Of a DNA stretch of 64,000 bases, positions 19,015-28,334 are shown one piece after another. A program made the translations under genes and the position numbers. The number at the start of each line of letters is the position of its first letter. Position 1 is the stretch's first letter. Location of the stretch: contig JAHDVF020001520.1 of assembly GCA_022606425.2 (NCBI GenBank), forward strand, positions 62,001 through 126,000, in the 5' to 3' direction. Under the pieces are notes generated by a model. That model was not told where the DNA came from and did not search any database. It worked only from the letters and a program-made list of their open reading frames with translations. Source of the DNA: Lepidostoma basale (taxonomy: Eukaryota; Arthropoda; Insecta; Trichoptera; Lepidostomatidae).

Positions 19015-19361
19015 AGTTTAGGCACTAGTATTCGTACACATTCAGTTTGTAAAATATAGCAATAAAGCACAATTTACAAAATTCAACAACCTTACATTCG
19101 ACTTTTAGAATTTATATTTGTAGACTTCATAAAATTGAACAGCTCCAATGAAAGTATTTCATTTTCTTATTCCGCTACAAAACAGTTTCCAGACACTCTA
19201 CACAGGGATGGCGAACCCACGACCCGCGGGCCAGACACTGACCCACGCTAGTTTTTTAAGTGATTGATTTTTAATAATATATGTAATATAAATTAATCAA
19301 ACTATTATTAAGAAACTATCTGAAAACAAGCAAAATATATTTCAACCATATTATCAAATTT

Positions 19362-19535
19362 ATTTACGGTAGGAAACAGATGTTCCGGCTGCGAAACGTG
19401 AGGGAGTGGTCCGGCATCCGAAGTGTGGAGGAGCTGTGCCGAGCGGCGCAGGACCGGGACAGGTTCGCCGAGGTGATCGCCAACTTTGGGAGGACCCGAA
19501 AGGGCACTTGAAGAAGAAGAAAAGGATTTACTGTA
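19362..19535 (+). mobile_element. LINE-B 3' end with imperfect target duplication
   Basis: Reads MFRLRNVREWSGIRSVEELCRAAQDRDRFAEVIANFGRT, then GAAGAAGAAGAAAA. ATTTACGGTA (19362-19371) and ATTTACTGTA (19526-19535) look like a 10-bp target duplication with one mismatch. Confidence 0.65.
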
Positions 19536-19621
19536 AAAATATCCATTAATAAATAATATTGCATATTAAATAATATATCACACATATTCATATTATGTGT
19601 GGTAAAATCAGGATGCAAATA

Positions 19622-20085
19622 TAATAAATGCAATAGAAAGGAGATTTCTTAGACGAATGTGTAGAAAATCAGTAAATGATAGAATGCAGTGCGATTGAAA
19701 GCATTGGGAACAAAATAATGAAAGAAACATTAAGATGGTTTGGAGAATTGGAAAGTATGAATGAAGAAATAAACCTTTATGTATTATATAACATCTGTCA
19801 GATCATGTAAACAATTTTGTAATATTTTAAAAATATGTATTGTATCATTGAAGAAGGGCTGGTTGTCCGAAACATGTCTATGTAATTAATTTTTTTAATG
19901 TAAGTATATATTAACGATGTATGTTTATGTTAACGGTGTTGTATAATCAAAGGGTATAAAAAAATAAAAAGATAAATGAAGAAATAATGTTAAAAAAAGC
20001 ATATGTTAACGATGTAAACGGAATCGGGAATAGAGGAAGACCGAGGAAAACTTGGCACGATCAAATAAATCAAATATCGGTATGT
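19622..20085 (+). pseudogene. LINE-A fragment split by a hammerhead-family insertion
   Basis: The first part (19622-19772) covers NAIERRFLRRMCRKSVND, LRWFGELESMNEE; the second (19975-20085) covers NEEIMLKKAYVNDVNGIGN and RGRPRKTWHDQINQI. AATGAAGAAATAA occurs at both edges of the insert. Frameshifts are present in both parts. Confidence 0.75.
19773..19974 (+). mobile_element. Hammerhead-family half-unit inserted with 13-bp target duplication
   Basis: The insert is 202 bp. It contains ACATCTGTCAGATCATGTAAAC, the core TTGAAGA (19848-19854), stem GGGC..GTCC, GAAAC (19869-19873) and ATGTC (19874-19878), then ATGTAATTAATTTTTTTAAT. This is one half of the palindrome at 12151-12434. It ends A-rich (ATAAAAAAATAAAAAGAT). 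AATGAAGAAATAA is duplicated exactly at 19760-19772 and 19975-19987. The A-rich end and target duplication suggest insertion by reverse transcription. Confidence 0.7.
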
Positions 20086-20292
20086 CGGTAACGAGAGGAG
20101 TCTGTCCTGCGCCCCTAAGAACATGTTCTGAACTCTTGTAAGTCCTGTCCACTCTTTTATGTTCCGCAGCCACAACAGCTGCCTTCTATCAACTCCCCGA
20201 CGTCCCTCTACAAAGGAAGTATTATTGGTCTTACGCATGCATTATAAATTCTCATCTCACCCTTTATGGCCATGTCTTTGTTTTTCCATATT
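20085..20292 (-). mobile_element. LINE-B and LINE-C scraps joined end to end
   Basis: 20085-20220: LINE-B NIKEWTGLTRVQNMF and GRRGVDRRQLLWL on the minus strand. 20221-20292: LINE-C NKDMAIKGEMRIYNACVRPI on the minus strand. The join lies inside one continuous 82-codon frame, which is therefore a chimera. Confidence 0.6.
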
Positions 20293-20399
20293 CCGAGGTG
20301 GAGGGACCCGACAGGGCATTTGAAGAAGAATGAGCTAGTACTAAAAAAAGAGTAATAAAAATTTGACCCACTTTTCAAAAAGGTTTGCCATCACTGCTC

Positions 20400-20736
20400 T
20401 ATAACACTGGTTGAAAATTTTTAACCGAACGGTGGATACGTATTTTAATTGAAAATTACTGAAGTTCTTTCCGCCTTAAGATGCTGCGAGGCGAACGAAG
20501 CAAATCCTTTAACAAGATTCGGAACATATTAAAACTGTGGGGTTTCTACAAATGGAGAAAATCAGATGAAAACAATCAGTTTTCTTTGTTTGGTGGTATT
20601 GATGCAATACTATACATTCATATAAATCACTTTATGTGTGAGATGTTCCTAAATATATACTAAATAACAGTATTGTTTAATTATTGTATACAAGCTTTGT
20701 ATCTATACATAGTCACAACCTATTATATTTGAATTT
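20400..20736. other. Non-coding spacer
   Basis: The 60-codon frame at 20481-20663 has no motif. Nothing is assigned. Confidence 0.3.
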
Positions 20737-20965
20737 CTTCTTCTTCTTCCTCTTCTTCAGCTTATCGCCGTCCACACTTGGACGAAAGCCTCATCCATGT
20801 CCCTCCATGTCGATCTCTCCTACGCAGTCTGCATCCAAAGCATCCCAGCGTATCGTTCCAGGTCATCCCTCCACCTCATTTGTGGTCTTCCTACTCTTCT
20901 TCTCGTGTCTCTCGGTTTCTAATTCAGGAGTATTTTGGTCCATCTTTCGTTTGCAGCTCTAGCGA
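20737..20965 (-). pseudogene. LINE-D 3' end, decayed
   Basis: Minus-strand match to the LINE-D end: RRRPQMRWRDDLERYAGMLWMQTA, WRDMDEAFVQVWTAIS, then a GAA-rich tail (TTCTTCTTCTTCC at 20737). Spread over frames. Confidence 0.65.
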
Positions 20966-21355
20966 CATGCACCATCTATTTGAATTTATCCAGGTAATAT
21001 TTTTACCGTAAATACTTTCACCGCAAATACCTTGGCCGCATTATGACTAAAGCGCATAATATTAGCATTGTATTGAAATAAAATGCAGAATTAAAGTGGC
21101 ACTTACAGCATTTAATACAATGAGAACCTTCTTTGCAACGAAAATTTAAACCTGAAACTCTGACAAATAATAATTTTTTCAGGTCTTTCCAATTTCTTCC
21201 AGTCCTTCTTTATATTTTCGCCTAGTTCGTTGTGCGTTGGGGAGCCGAAATCCGAGGCGATTGTGTTGGTGTTCTTAATAAGGTGGATTACTAACTACTA
21301 ACTCTAAAACTTCAGCGAATGGGCTTTAGTAATATTTTGCTGAAGCTCTTCTAAA
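20966..21355. other. Non-coding spacer
   Basis: CGTTGTGCGTTGGGGAGCCGAAATCCGAGG at about 21219-21255 is GC-richer. No assignment. Confidence 0.3.
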
Positions 21356-21360
21356 GTTAT

Positions 21361-21549
21361 TTGTCCTTTCGAATGCAGTACGTTTCATATGGACTGTACC
21401 AGTCATCAGCTTTCCACACTTTATCTGGTGTACCACAGGGCTCCATTTTAGGACCACTCATTTTCACAGTCTTCATAAATGATAACTCAAATGTACCAAT
21501 AAAATATATATTTCTTTTGTTTGCTGATGACCTAAAAATTTTCAGGTAA
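21361..21549 (+). pseudogene. Jockey-like reverse transcriptase core fragment
   Basis: The frame reads SSAFHTLSGVPQGSILGPLI, TVFINDNSN, IFLLFADDLKIFR. SGVPQGS.LGP and FADD are RT palm motifs (the catalytic pair of aspartates is in FADD). This is the only RT catalytic core in the window. It stops just after FADDLKIFR at a TAA and lacks fingers and thumb. Confidence 0.8.
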
Positions 21550-21780
21550 TTCGGTCCCATTCAGACTGCTTGAATCTTCACTCCTTGAATCATTCCGACA
21601 GTCTACCACAGCATCATCCAACCATCGCAGTCTCGGCCTGCCGATGTTTCTTCGCCCTACAAGATTGTCATACAATTCTCTTTTGGGGAGCTCTAGATCA
21701 CCCATGCGGTGCAAGTGCCCTAGCCAGCGATCTTTATAAACTTGACCACGTCGACGTCTTGGTATAGATTGTAGAGCTCT
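21545..21780 (-). pseudogene. Single LINE C-terminal fragment (GRPRLRWLDD type)
   Basis: Minus strand: DKVYKDRWLGHLHRMGDLELPKRELYDNLVGRRNIGRPRLRWLDDAVVDC. RWLGH.HRM and GRPRLRWLDD are typical of the region after the RT. It directly abuts the Jockey RT piece. Confidence 0.65.
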
Positions 21781-21784
21781 GTCT

Positions 21785-22045
21785 TATATCTTCTTCTTCA
21801 CGTCTGACCACCTTTAATGGGTCCGAAGATTCTGCGGAGGATCTTCGTTTCGTTAATATTTAAAACGTTTTTAAAACTCTCATATCTGTATCCGCCTAAG
21901 ATAGCTGGACCTCATCATCCGTTGAGACATGATTTCTGTGCCACAGATCGTCAGATCTATTAAAAAAAAGAGAAGAAGATATCTGTATCTTTAGTGTATT
22001 AGAAATTATTACTGTAACGCTATTGATAAACAAATCAATTATGTG
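21785..22045. mobile_element. Three short LINE 3' scraps
   Basis: 21789-21880 minus: NETKILRRIFGPIKGGQT. 21912-21975 plus: LINE-C tail (TGTGCCACAGATCGTCAGATC). 21978-22045 plus: Jockey tail TCTGTATCTTTAGTGTATTAG. Each matches a larger copy elsewhere or a known ORF2 pattern. Confidence 0.5.
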
Positions 22046-22640
22046 GAAGGTGTTATTTTATTATGCAGGGTGATTAACCCTGCGATCAACCCTTTTTATT
22101 TCCACACATAGACATCTACTGTCATGATATCAGTGACAGACTGTGGAAGTGTTTGTGGCTAATAAATCAATTTTAGTTCGGATTTAAATTGTTTTTTTTT
22201 TCATGAAAATGTTTTTTGCATTTGCATATACGAATTGAATTTTAAAGTTGTCGTATTTTTTAGAGTTACAACCTTATAGCTGGTGTTGAGTTAAACAACG
22301 AGGGCAAGAAATACGACCTTCGCTGGTCGGCATTTCCGGTTCCGATTTGTTAATTAAATTTAGCCTCCTTACTTAGGTGGGTAGGTACTGCGGGGCGGGC
22401 AGGTACCCAGATTCGTGTTAAATGGCCGTTATTGCCTCTTCGCCCCTTGCGATTCGCATATTTCGTTCCAGGCGTAAATTTTGAGTGACGTATGCCGCGG
22501 ATCTAGACCCACCAATCACGGCCCCTTTCCTTAATAGAATACTTAGATTCAAATTTAATTATTTCATAGATAATTTAGAATTTAGATTTTAAAACAACGT
22601 GTAATAAATATCAATATGTTATGTGTATATGTTTCTTTTT
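22046..22640. other. Non-coding; GC-rich island at 22370-22540
   Basis: GGGTAGGTACTGCGGGGCGGG and TGACGTATGCCGCGGATCTAG stand out from AT-rich flanks and match no repeat here. The short palindrome GCAGGGTGATTAACCCTGC is at about 22074. Confidence 0.35.
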
Positions 22641-22846
22641 ATTATAATAATAATAATAATTATTATTATTGTTGTTATTGTTGTTGTTGTTATTGTTGTT
22701 TTGTTATTGTTGTTGATGTTATTGTTGTTTTTGTTATTGTTGTTATTGTTGTTGTTATTGTTGTTGTTGATGTTGTTGTTGTTGTTGCTGCTGCTGCTGC
22801 TGAAGCTGCAGCTGTTGTTGTTGTTGTTGTTATTATTATTATTATT
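22641..22846. repeat. Trinucleotide microsatellite (TTA/TTG/CTG)n
   Basis: About 206 bp of mixed ATT, GTT and CTG triplets, including a short (CTG) run near 22790-22800. Long frames through it on both strands encode only poly-Leu/Val/Ile or poly-Thr and are artefacts. Confidence 0.95.
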
Positions 22847-22892
22847 GGAAATGGTGTTCTTGTTTTGCGCGTTGTGGGTGGAATTGGCAATA

Positions 22893-23270
22893 GATGGATA
22901 AAATAATAATAAATGGAGTGAAATGAGATTTCTGTATCAAAAGTAAATAAAATAAGTAAATGAAAGTGTTAAGAACAAAATATTAAAGCATTATTAAGAT
23001 GGACACATGGAAATAATGAATGAAGAAAAAATGGTAAGGGATGTATACGTAAACAACGTAAACGGAACTAGAAAAATAGAAAGACCGAAAAAAACGTCTC
23101 TCCGAAGGGGTAGGGAGAAAGAATGAACTGTCCCACTGTTCTTTTCTGACATACGAGTACTGCTCTCGCTTCCTCAACATTGAAATATCTTAAAATGCAC
23201 GCGCGTCGATTTTTCCGACCCATCACGAGGCCGACAATTTATGTTTGAATTATTTGGTGGTGCCAAGTTT
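22893..23270. mobile_element. Two opposed, decayed LINE-A ends
   Basis: 22893-23090 plus: NRWIK..NGVK.DF, HGNNEERMVRDVYVNNVNGT. From about 23096 the sequence switches to the minus-strand end (CTCTCCGAAGGGGTAGGGAG) and runs back to 23270. The fold-back junction is abrupt. Confidence 0.6.
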
Positions 23271-23326
23271 TTCTCATCATCATCAGCCGTCTGTTATCCA
23301 CTGCTGGATGTAGGCCTCTTCCATAC
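23271..23326 (-). mobile_element. Short LINE 3'-end scrap
   Basis: CATCATCATCAGCCGTCTG and CCACTGCTGGATGTAGGCC: the common 'catcatcagcc..ccactgctggacataggcc' non-LTR 3' end, reading on the minus strand. Confidence 0.5.
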
Positions 23327-23810
23327 ACGGAAGGGTATGCAGAAAGAATGGGCCGCCACACTGTTCTGTCCTGACATACTTGTTTCACTTCCTCTACGTT
23401 TATACATATTATCATGCACGCGCGTGGATTTCTCCGACTCATCACGTGACCGACATTTAATATATGATTGATTTGATCGTGCCATTTTTTCCTCGGTCTT
23501 CCTCTTTATCTAGCTCTGTTCACGTCGTTTATATACTCGAATACCTTCTTCACCATTCTGTCTTCACTGATTCTTTCCATATGTTCAAACAATCCCTTTC
23601 ATTATTTTTTTCATAACACTTTCATTTGCAACGCATTCACTTATTATACTTGCGTTTAACACTATCATATACAGATTTACTACACATTCGTCTTAGAGAT
23701 CTCATTTCTACCGCATTTATTCTACTTTCATCCTTCTTTTGCTAGTTCCATGCTTCACTTCCATTCATAAGGGTCGGTATAAGAACACCATTATGCACTG
23801 CTATCTTCAT
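23327..23810 (-). pseudogene. LINE-A C-terminal fragment
   Basis: From the GGAAGGGTATGCAGAAAG region back to MAVHNGVLIPTLMNGSEAW on the minus strand, with deletions that shift the frame (for example at KGLFEHM). The tail itself is replaced by the scrap to its left. Confidence 0.7.
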
Positions 23811-23965
23811 CATCATCATCAGCCTTTAGTCGTCCAGTGCTAAACATAGACCTCCCTTCCCGACTTCCACAACTCTCTATCTCTCGCCGCTCTGTGCCAT
23901 TGACCTCCTGCCACTCTCTTGATATCATCAGACCATTTGGCTTGTGAACTGCCAGGATTTCAATC
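23811..23965 (-). mobile_element. LINE 3' end (AGCCTTTAGTCGTCC type)
   Basis: TCATCATCATCAGCCTTTAG, CCAGTGCTAAACATAGACCTCC and CTCTCGCCGCTCTGTGCC: a recognisable arthropod non-LTR C terminus on the minus strand (R...DH.A..R..W..). Confidence 0.55.
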
Positions 23966-24420
23966 ATTCTAGTAATCTTAGCTTTTAATAATGTAATTCT
24001 GTAAAACTGAAGAGTACCCCATTCTATTTAAATTTCCCCCACACACTTAAAGATCTTTTGATACAAACAGAACGAAGGTTAAGACAGTTGATTTTTAATT
24101 TATTTTCTATTTTTAAACGAATTGCTTCGGAAAAACGCTTCTAGGGGGAGATAAGGAAATTAATTGTGTTCTACGGAATCACGATACTAAAAAATCACGT
24201 GGAATATATTCCCCCTGCCATATGCCTTCCGGGGAATTTTATAAGAATATATACGGGTTTCAAATATAAAGGATGTGAATTTTCATGCTTGAGTGTAATA
24301 CTAAAGGATTGCGTGGGAACGTATTTTAGATTAAAATACACTTAAAAATCTGTACATATTCGCTCCACTGCCGCCATAAGAAACTAGTGTTTGAAGTGAT
24401 ATTAAAAATAAACATTTGTA
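23966..24420. other. AT-rich non-coding stretch
   Basis: Nothing assigned. Confidence 0.35.
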
Positions 24421-24424
24421 ATGT

Positions 24425-24905
24425 TACATAGAAGGTATGGAAGCGAAGCATGGAACTGGAAGAAGAAGGATGAAATCAGAATAAATGCAGTAAAAATGAG
24501 GTCCCTAAGATGTATGTGTGGTAGAACGATATACGACAGAATCTCAAATGCTGATATAAGAAAGGAAAGTAGAGCGGAAGAAGGTATAATGAACAAAATT
24601 ATTAAAGGATCGCTGCAATGCTTCGGACTTAAGGAACGCATGGATGGAAAAATAATGGTTAAGAAAGTATATTTTAATGATGTAAATAGAGTACGGAGTC
24701 GAAGCAGACCGAGGAAAATATGACATGATCAAATTAATCAAATTTTAAAGGTTGGCCATGTTAGAAGTCGGAGGAATCGACGTGCGTGTATTACTCGTTA
24801 TATGAATGTGGAAGATTCTAGAGAGGATTGCCAGAATAGAGTAGTGTGGCGGTCCATTCTCTCTGCCTACCTCCGCGGAGAAACGGCGTGATGGTTTGTT
24901 TGTTT
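24425..24905 (+). pseudogene. LINE-A C-terminal fragment
   Basis: RYGSEAWNWKKKDEIRINAVKMRSL, CMCGRTIYDRISNADIRKE, GIMNKIIKGSLQCFGLKERM, KVYFNDVNRVRSRSRPRKI, then a TGA at 24721-24723 (W to stop). The frame beyond still reads HDQINQILKVGHVRS, CMNVEDSRE and AYLRGETA-stop. (GTTT)n tail at 24895-24910. Belongs with the 16317 subfamily. Confidence 0.75.
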
Positions 24906-24914
24906 GTTTGTTAC

Positions 24915-25320
24915 ATAGAAGGTGGTTGAAGGTGATGGAACCTTAGGATGCAGGTTATCTATAAATAACGGAATGCTGAAACAGGTTGCAAAGTTTAGAT
25001 ATCTGGGAGTAGATCTGCTCAGCCAAAATGATCTTGTTAGTGAAATAAAAGGACAAATCTACAAGGCTTTGGTGATATCGGGTTGTCTCAAGGATAACAT
25101 ATGGAAAAACAAGTATATGATAATTGACATTTAGGTCAGAATATATTAAACCTGCGTAAGATTTATACTGAAATATTGCATTGAGACCAGAACGTCTACC
25201 ACAAACACGAACCGCGAAATCTGCAAGGTGGAAGATGTCGTACGATGAGAGAAACAACGCAGAAGATACTGGAATGCGCACGTGCAAAGGATGGATCCAA
25301 CCAGAATCCTACACTCATCC
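24915..25320 (+). pseudogene. LINE-C fragment reaching the thumb region
   Basis: Reads VVEGDGTLGCRLSINNGMLKQVAKFRYLGVDLL, SEIKGQIYKALVISGCLKDNIWKNKYM (F.YLGV... ISG.L...IW.NKYM is the conserved segment after the RT). Then an internal deletion joins to ETRTS..NREICKVEDVVR, QRRRYWNAHVQRMD. It is the 5'-most LINE-C sequence in the window. A TAG near 25134 and the deletion make it inactive. Confidence 0.75.
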
Positions 25321-25397
25321 TACATTTCCATGCTTCACTTCCATATATCAAATCAAATCAATTCAGTTTCTTGTCTCAACAGACATAACAAGCAATA

Positions 25398-25597
25398 TTA
25401 GTAAATAGACAACTAACCATCACGCCGTCTCCCCGAAAGGGTAGGCAGAAAGAATGGACTGTCACACTTTTACTGATGCGGCACTCCATTCTTCTCTTTT
25501 CGCTCCGCGGGAGACGCGGTGTGATGGGTTGCGAACCTCATCGCCACCAATAGGCATCTCCCGCGCACACTTCGATCGTCCGATCGTTAGTAAATAG
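25398..25597 (-). mobile_element. SINE-U, complete copy with 11-bp target duplication
   Basis: Body 25409-25586 on the minus strand, about 178 bp. TTAGTAAATAG is duplicated exactly at 25398-25408 and 25587-25597. The 5' end is CGATCGGACGATCGAAGTGTG; next come GCGGGAGATGCC..GCGTCTCCCGC (an 11-bp stem), GAGTGCCGCATCAG and GTGTGACAGTCC. The last ~60 bp equal the LINE-A end (GCCTACCCTTTCGGGGAGAC to GGTTAGTTG). It has no coding frame. It probably used LINE-A machinery to move. Confidence 0.85.
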
Positions 25598-25980
25598 TAC
25601 AGGTAAAATACAATACGAGTATATGCAATATAATACCAGGAAGGCTTGAGAGATGGTTTGACATTAGGAAGAAAATATACTCTCTAAAATGAAGATTATT
25701 TGTCTCCTGAACGTATTTTCACTAATACGAAAGACGTCGATCTCAGAGGAGACCGCGTTCAGCAGACTAACTGCTCGTCCCACCGGAGTCACCAGAGGCA
25801 AGTTTATTCTGGCGCCCAGTAGGTAAAACAATCTATGCTGTCGCTATCGAAGATATTTTTCAGGGACAAAAGACCAACATTCGTCACGGCCAAGTTATCG
25901 AAATATCCCTCGATTAATATAAATAAATTATATAAATATGAGAGGTGCGGGTCCCCTAGAAACCCGGGGCCCGTAGCACT
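25598..25980. other. Non-coding, unassigned
   Basis: 25725-25900 (GAAAGACGTCGATCTCAGAGG; GCGCCCAGTAGGTAAAAC) is moderately GC-rich and not matched elsewhere in the window. Confidence 0.3.
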
Positions 25981-25981
25981 T

Positions 25982-26610
25982 GCTAACTAACTAACTAACT
26001 AACTAACCATCACGCCATTTCCCCGGAGGGGTAGGCAGAGAGGATGGATCGCCACAATGGCCTGTCCTGGCATACCTTTCGGGCTTCCTCTACATTCATA
26101 CATCGTACCATGCACGCACGTTGATTATTCCGACTTCGAATGTGGCCGCCCTTTAGTAATTGATTAATTTGATCATGCCATGTTTTTCTCGGTCATCCTC
26201 GGCTTCTTTTCCTACTCACGCTGTTGTGTACAACTTTTTAACCATTCTACTCTCATCCATTCGTTCCATATGTCCAAACCATCTCAGGGATCCTGTTTTA
26301 ATTTTATTCATGATGCAGTCATCTGCCTTACATTTCTTTCTTATTTCATCGTTCGGTATTCTATCATACAACGTTTTCCCGCACATTCTTCTTAGTGATC
26401 TCATTTCTACGGCGTTTATCCTGCTTTTATCCTTCTTTTGCCAGCTCCAAGCTTCACTTTCGTACATGAGGGTTGGCACTAGAACTTCATTGTGTACTGC
26501 CATCTTTGCTTCTGTGGATATATTTCTTTTGCAGTAATGACTTTGAGTGCGCCATTTGTTTTATTCCCAGCACCAACCCTTCTCGCGCTTGCTACTTCTG
26601 CTAAATGACT
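25982..26610 (-). pseudogene. LINE-A C-terminal half
   Basis: On the minus strand: ARRVGAGNKTNGALKVIT, then AMAVHNEVLVPTLMYESEAWSWQKKDKSRINAVEM, RSLRRMCGKTLYDRIPNDEIRKKCKADD, GSLRWFGHMERMDESRMVKKLY; then shifts. The 3' part carries a UCCG-loop hairpin (26014-26036) and an (AACT)n-type reversed tail from 25982. With 42370-42820 it forms a subfamily (KTLYDRIPNDEIR). Confidence 0.8.
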
Positions 26611-26990
26611 AATCCGGCACTGACTGTAGACTACGAGCAATGATATGCGTCAGCTTCTCGTGTGCTAGTGAAGATCCGCACAAGAATAGTAGAACAAACA
26701 ATAAAGTAAATATTTACATTAAGGAAGCACATACACCGTCAGCTTCCCGTGGAACTGTAAAGGGCGCGTCTCACAATATTGGCTCAGCTGATGAACGGAC
26801 GAAACTCGGTCAACAAGCTTAATTGTTTCCCAGAATAATGGCGCGGGAATTCAATTTTCACAAGAAAATAATAAAAAATACACCTCCAGTAATTTGATCG
26901 AAGGTTAATGAAAAATGTATTTGAAAAACCATTCGATGCCTAGCGACAGAAGAATACACATTTTCTACTAAAATAAATTACAACAACAAC
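26611..26990. other. Non-coding, unassigned
   Basis: The frame at 26640-26822 shows no motif. Confidence 0.3.
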
Positions 26991-26993
26991 CTC

Positions 26994-27036
26994 AAACCAT
27001 CACGCCGTTTCACCGAAGGGGTTGGCAGGGAGAACG
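26994..27036 (-). mobile_element. LINE-A tail scrap
   Basis: AAACCATCACGCCGTTTCACC and GAAGGGGTTGGCAGGGAGAAC only. Confidence 0.55.
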
Positions 27037-27044
27037 GAGGAAAA

Positions 27045-27260
27045 CTTATGTTTGATTTGTTTTTGGGTAACACCGTGTGATAACTCCTTCTCGACCGACG
27101 TTTCGGAGATCGTTGCAGTCTCAATCTTCAGGGTAATTACCCTGAAGATGGAGACTCATTACCCTGAAGATGGAGACTGCAACGATCTCCGAAACGTCGG
27201 TCGAGAAGGAGTTATCACATGGTATTACCCAAAAACCCATCAAACATATTGCTGCCAACC
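27045..27260. repeat. Palindrome with hammerhead-like arms (GGAGACTGCAACGATCTCC family)
   Basis: Arms 27059-27131 and 27164-27240 are complementary. Plus arm: CTGAAGA 27164-27170, stem GGAGA/TCTCC, GAAAC 27191-27195, GTCG loop, GTC 27200-27202. Minus arm: CTGAAGA 27125-27131 with GAAAC at 27100-27104. A ~22-bp tandem repeat (ATTACCCTGAAGATGGAGAC) lies at 27137-27179. Confidence 0.75.
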
Positions 27261-27282
27261 GTGAAAATCTACGCAATTATTT

Positions 27283-27445
27283 GGAAGAAAACTTCACATG
27301 ATCAAATTAATTAATTTTTAAAGGTTGGCCATGTTAGAAGTCAAAAGAATCGACGTGCCTGTATGACTCGCTGTATGAATGTAGTGGAAGCTAGAGAGAT
27401 GTGTCAGGATCGAGTAGTGTGGTGGTCTAGTCTCTCTGCCCATTA
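27283..27445 (+). mobile_element. LINE-A 3' fragment
   Basis: KTSHDQINXFLKVGHVRSQKNRRACMTRCMNVVEAREMC, RVVWWSSLSAH. It is cut at the end by SINE-T. Confidence 0.65.
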
Positions 27446-27449
27446 AATG

Positions 27450-27690
27450 GCGACCTTCGTGGCAGAGTGGTAAGAGCTCCGACTGTGATACTGAAGGTCC
27501 CGGGTTTGATTCCGGGCGATGGCAGTGTGATTGTCACACTGTCTTTGGTCTTGTATAGAATTAATATGACAATAAAATGGCGATAGATTTGACTACCTAT
27601 CACATGTCACGAGAATCAATATAATAGCTAAAATAAATTGTATGCAGTAATTGGGTTCAAACGACTTGTTGTATACAAGAAAAAAAACCA
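27450..27690 (+). mobile_element. SINE-T, full-length copy
   Basis: A box TGGCAGAGTGGTAAGAGC (27460-27477) and B box GGTTTGATTCC (27503-27513) give a tRNA-like head. The body is GATGGCAGTGTGATTGTCAC, GTCTTTGGTC, ACCTATCACATGTCACGAGA, and the tail is ATTGGGTTCAAACGACTTG, A-rich. The head resembles a tRNA but the cloverleaf is incomplete, so this is a retroposon, not a tRNA gene. Confidence 0.8.
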
Positions 27691-28004
27691 TAGTTACTAT
27701 TTTTTATGAATAAAACACTGTTTTTTCCAACAATTAATCGAGTTACTTGAAATTTCATCGTAGAAAAACATTGTAATTTAAATAAAAAATGTACATAATT
27801 AGAAAAAAATTCACTTAGGTTAACGGCTTTGACCAGTTTCATGAGTTCCCTGTCATCTTCTGATCACTGTTTTTTTTTTTTTTTTCCTTTTTAGAGTTTA
27901 TTTCTCCCATCATCTTTTGAAAGTTTTACGATATAAACTAACCAACAATTTTTTGTAACAAAATATCAGAACTAAATTACGTATCTTATGAAAATTAATC
28001 TTCT
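27691..28004. other. AT-rich stretch with poly(T) run
   Basis: Includes TTTGACCAGTTTCATGAGTTCCC..ATCTTCTG at about 27829-27865, a degraded scrap of the CCGGTC palindrome family. Otherwise nothing. Confidence 0.35.
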
Positions 28005-28265
28005 CTTCTTCTTTTAAGTAAACGCCTTGTGGCCTCTTTCTTAAGAGGAATTGGTGTTTTTTGTCTTTGGTGATCTGCCTGGAGATCGTCTACTTTGAAG
28101 ATGGCCTTACAATACGAGTACAATGAGAAGGAGTCTGAAAGGAGCATCTTCTCTTTTGACTCCTCTATCTAACGACATCTTCGTATATTTCCCTTATCCT
28201 TAAGTTCCTAATTCTATCACGTAGTGTCTTGCCAGATTCTGAGTGTCTTCATTTCTGATACTCAT
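28005..28265 (-). pseudogene. LINE-C C-terminal fragment, decayed
   Basis: On the minus strand the SVRKTLRDRIRNLRIREIYEDVVR-like segment, RRS.KRR and the GAA-rich tail (CTTCTCTTCTTCTTTT) are legible but scattered over frames. Confidence 0.55.
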
Positions 28266-28334
28266 GCAAATTTAAGCAAAATTTAAATAATTTGGTTCTA
28301 GTATTTTGTTTAAAATAATTTATTTACAATAGCG

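Larger units (their letters stand above)
19203..20396. mobile_element. hAT-like element remnant hosting nested insertions
   Basis: The left end CAGGGATGGCGAACC (19203) and the complement of the right end (CAGTGATGGCAAACC, to about 20392) are short inverted repeats. They are flanked by CTCTACAC and CTCTATAA, an 8-bp duplication with two mismatches as expected for hAT. No transposase is visible. The interior holds LINE-B (19367, 20085), LINE-A (19622 and 19975), a hammerhead-family insertion (19773) and LINE-C (20221). Confidence 0.55.

Noticed and set aside
22616..22906. Three overlapping frames of 66-96 codons
   Set aside because: They are translations of the trinucleotide microsatellite (poly-Val/Leu/Ile or poly-Thr).
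27450..27525. tRNA gene
   Set aside because: A and B boxes are present, but the acceptor and anticodon stems do not close and the same head begins several dispersed copies, so it is a SINE.
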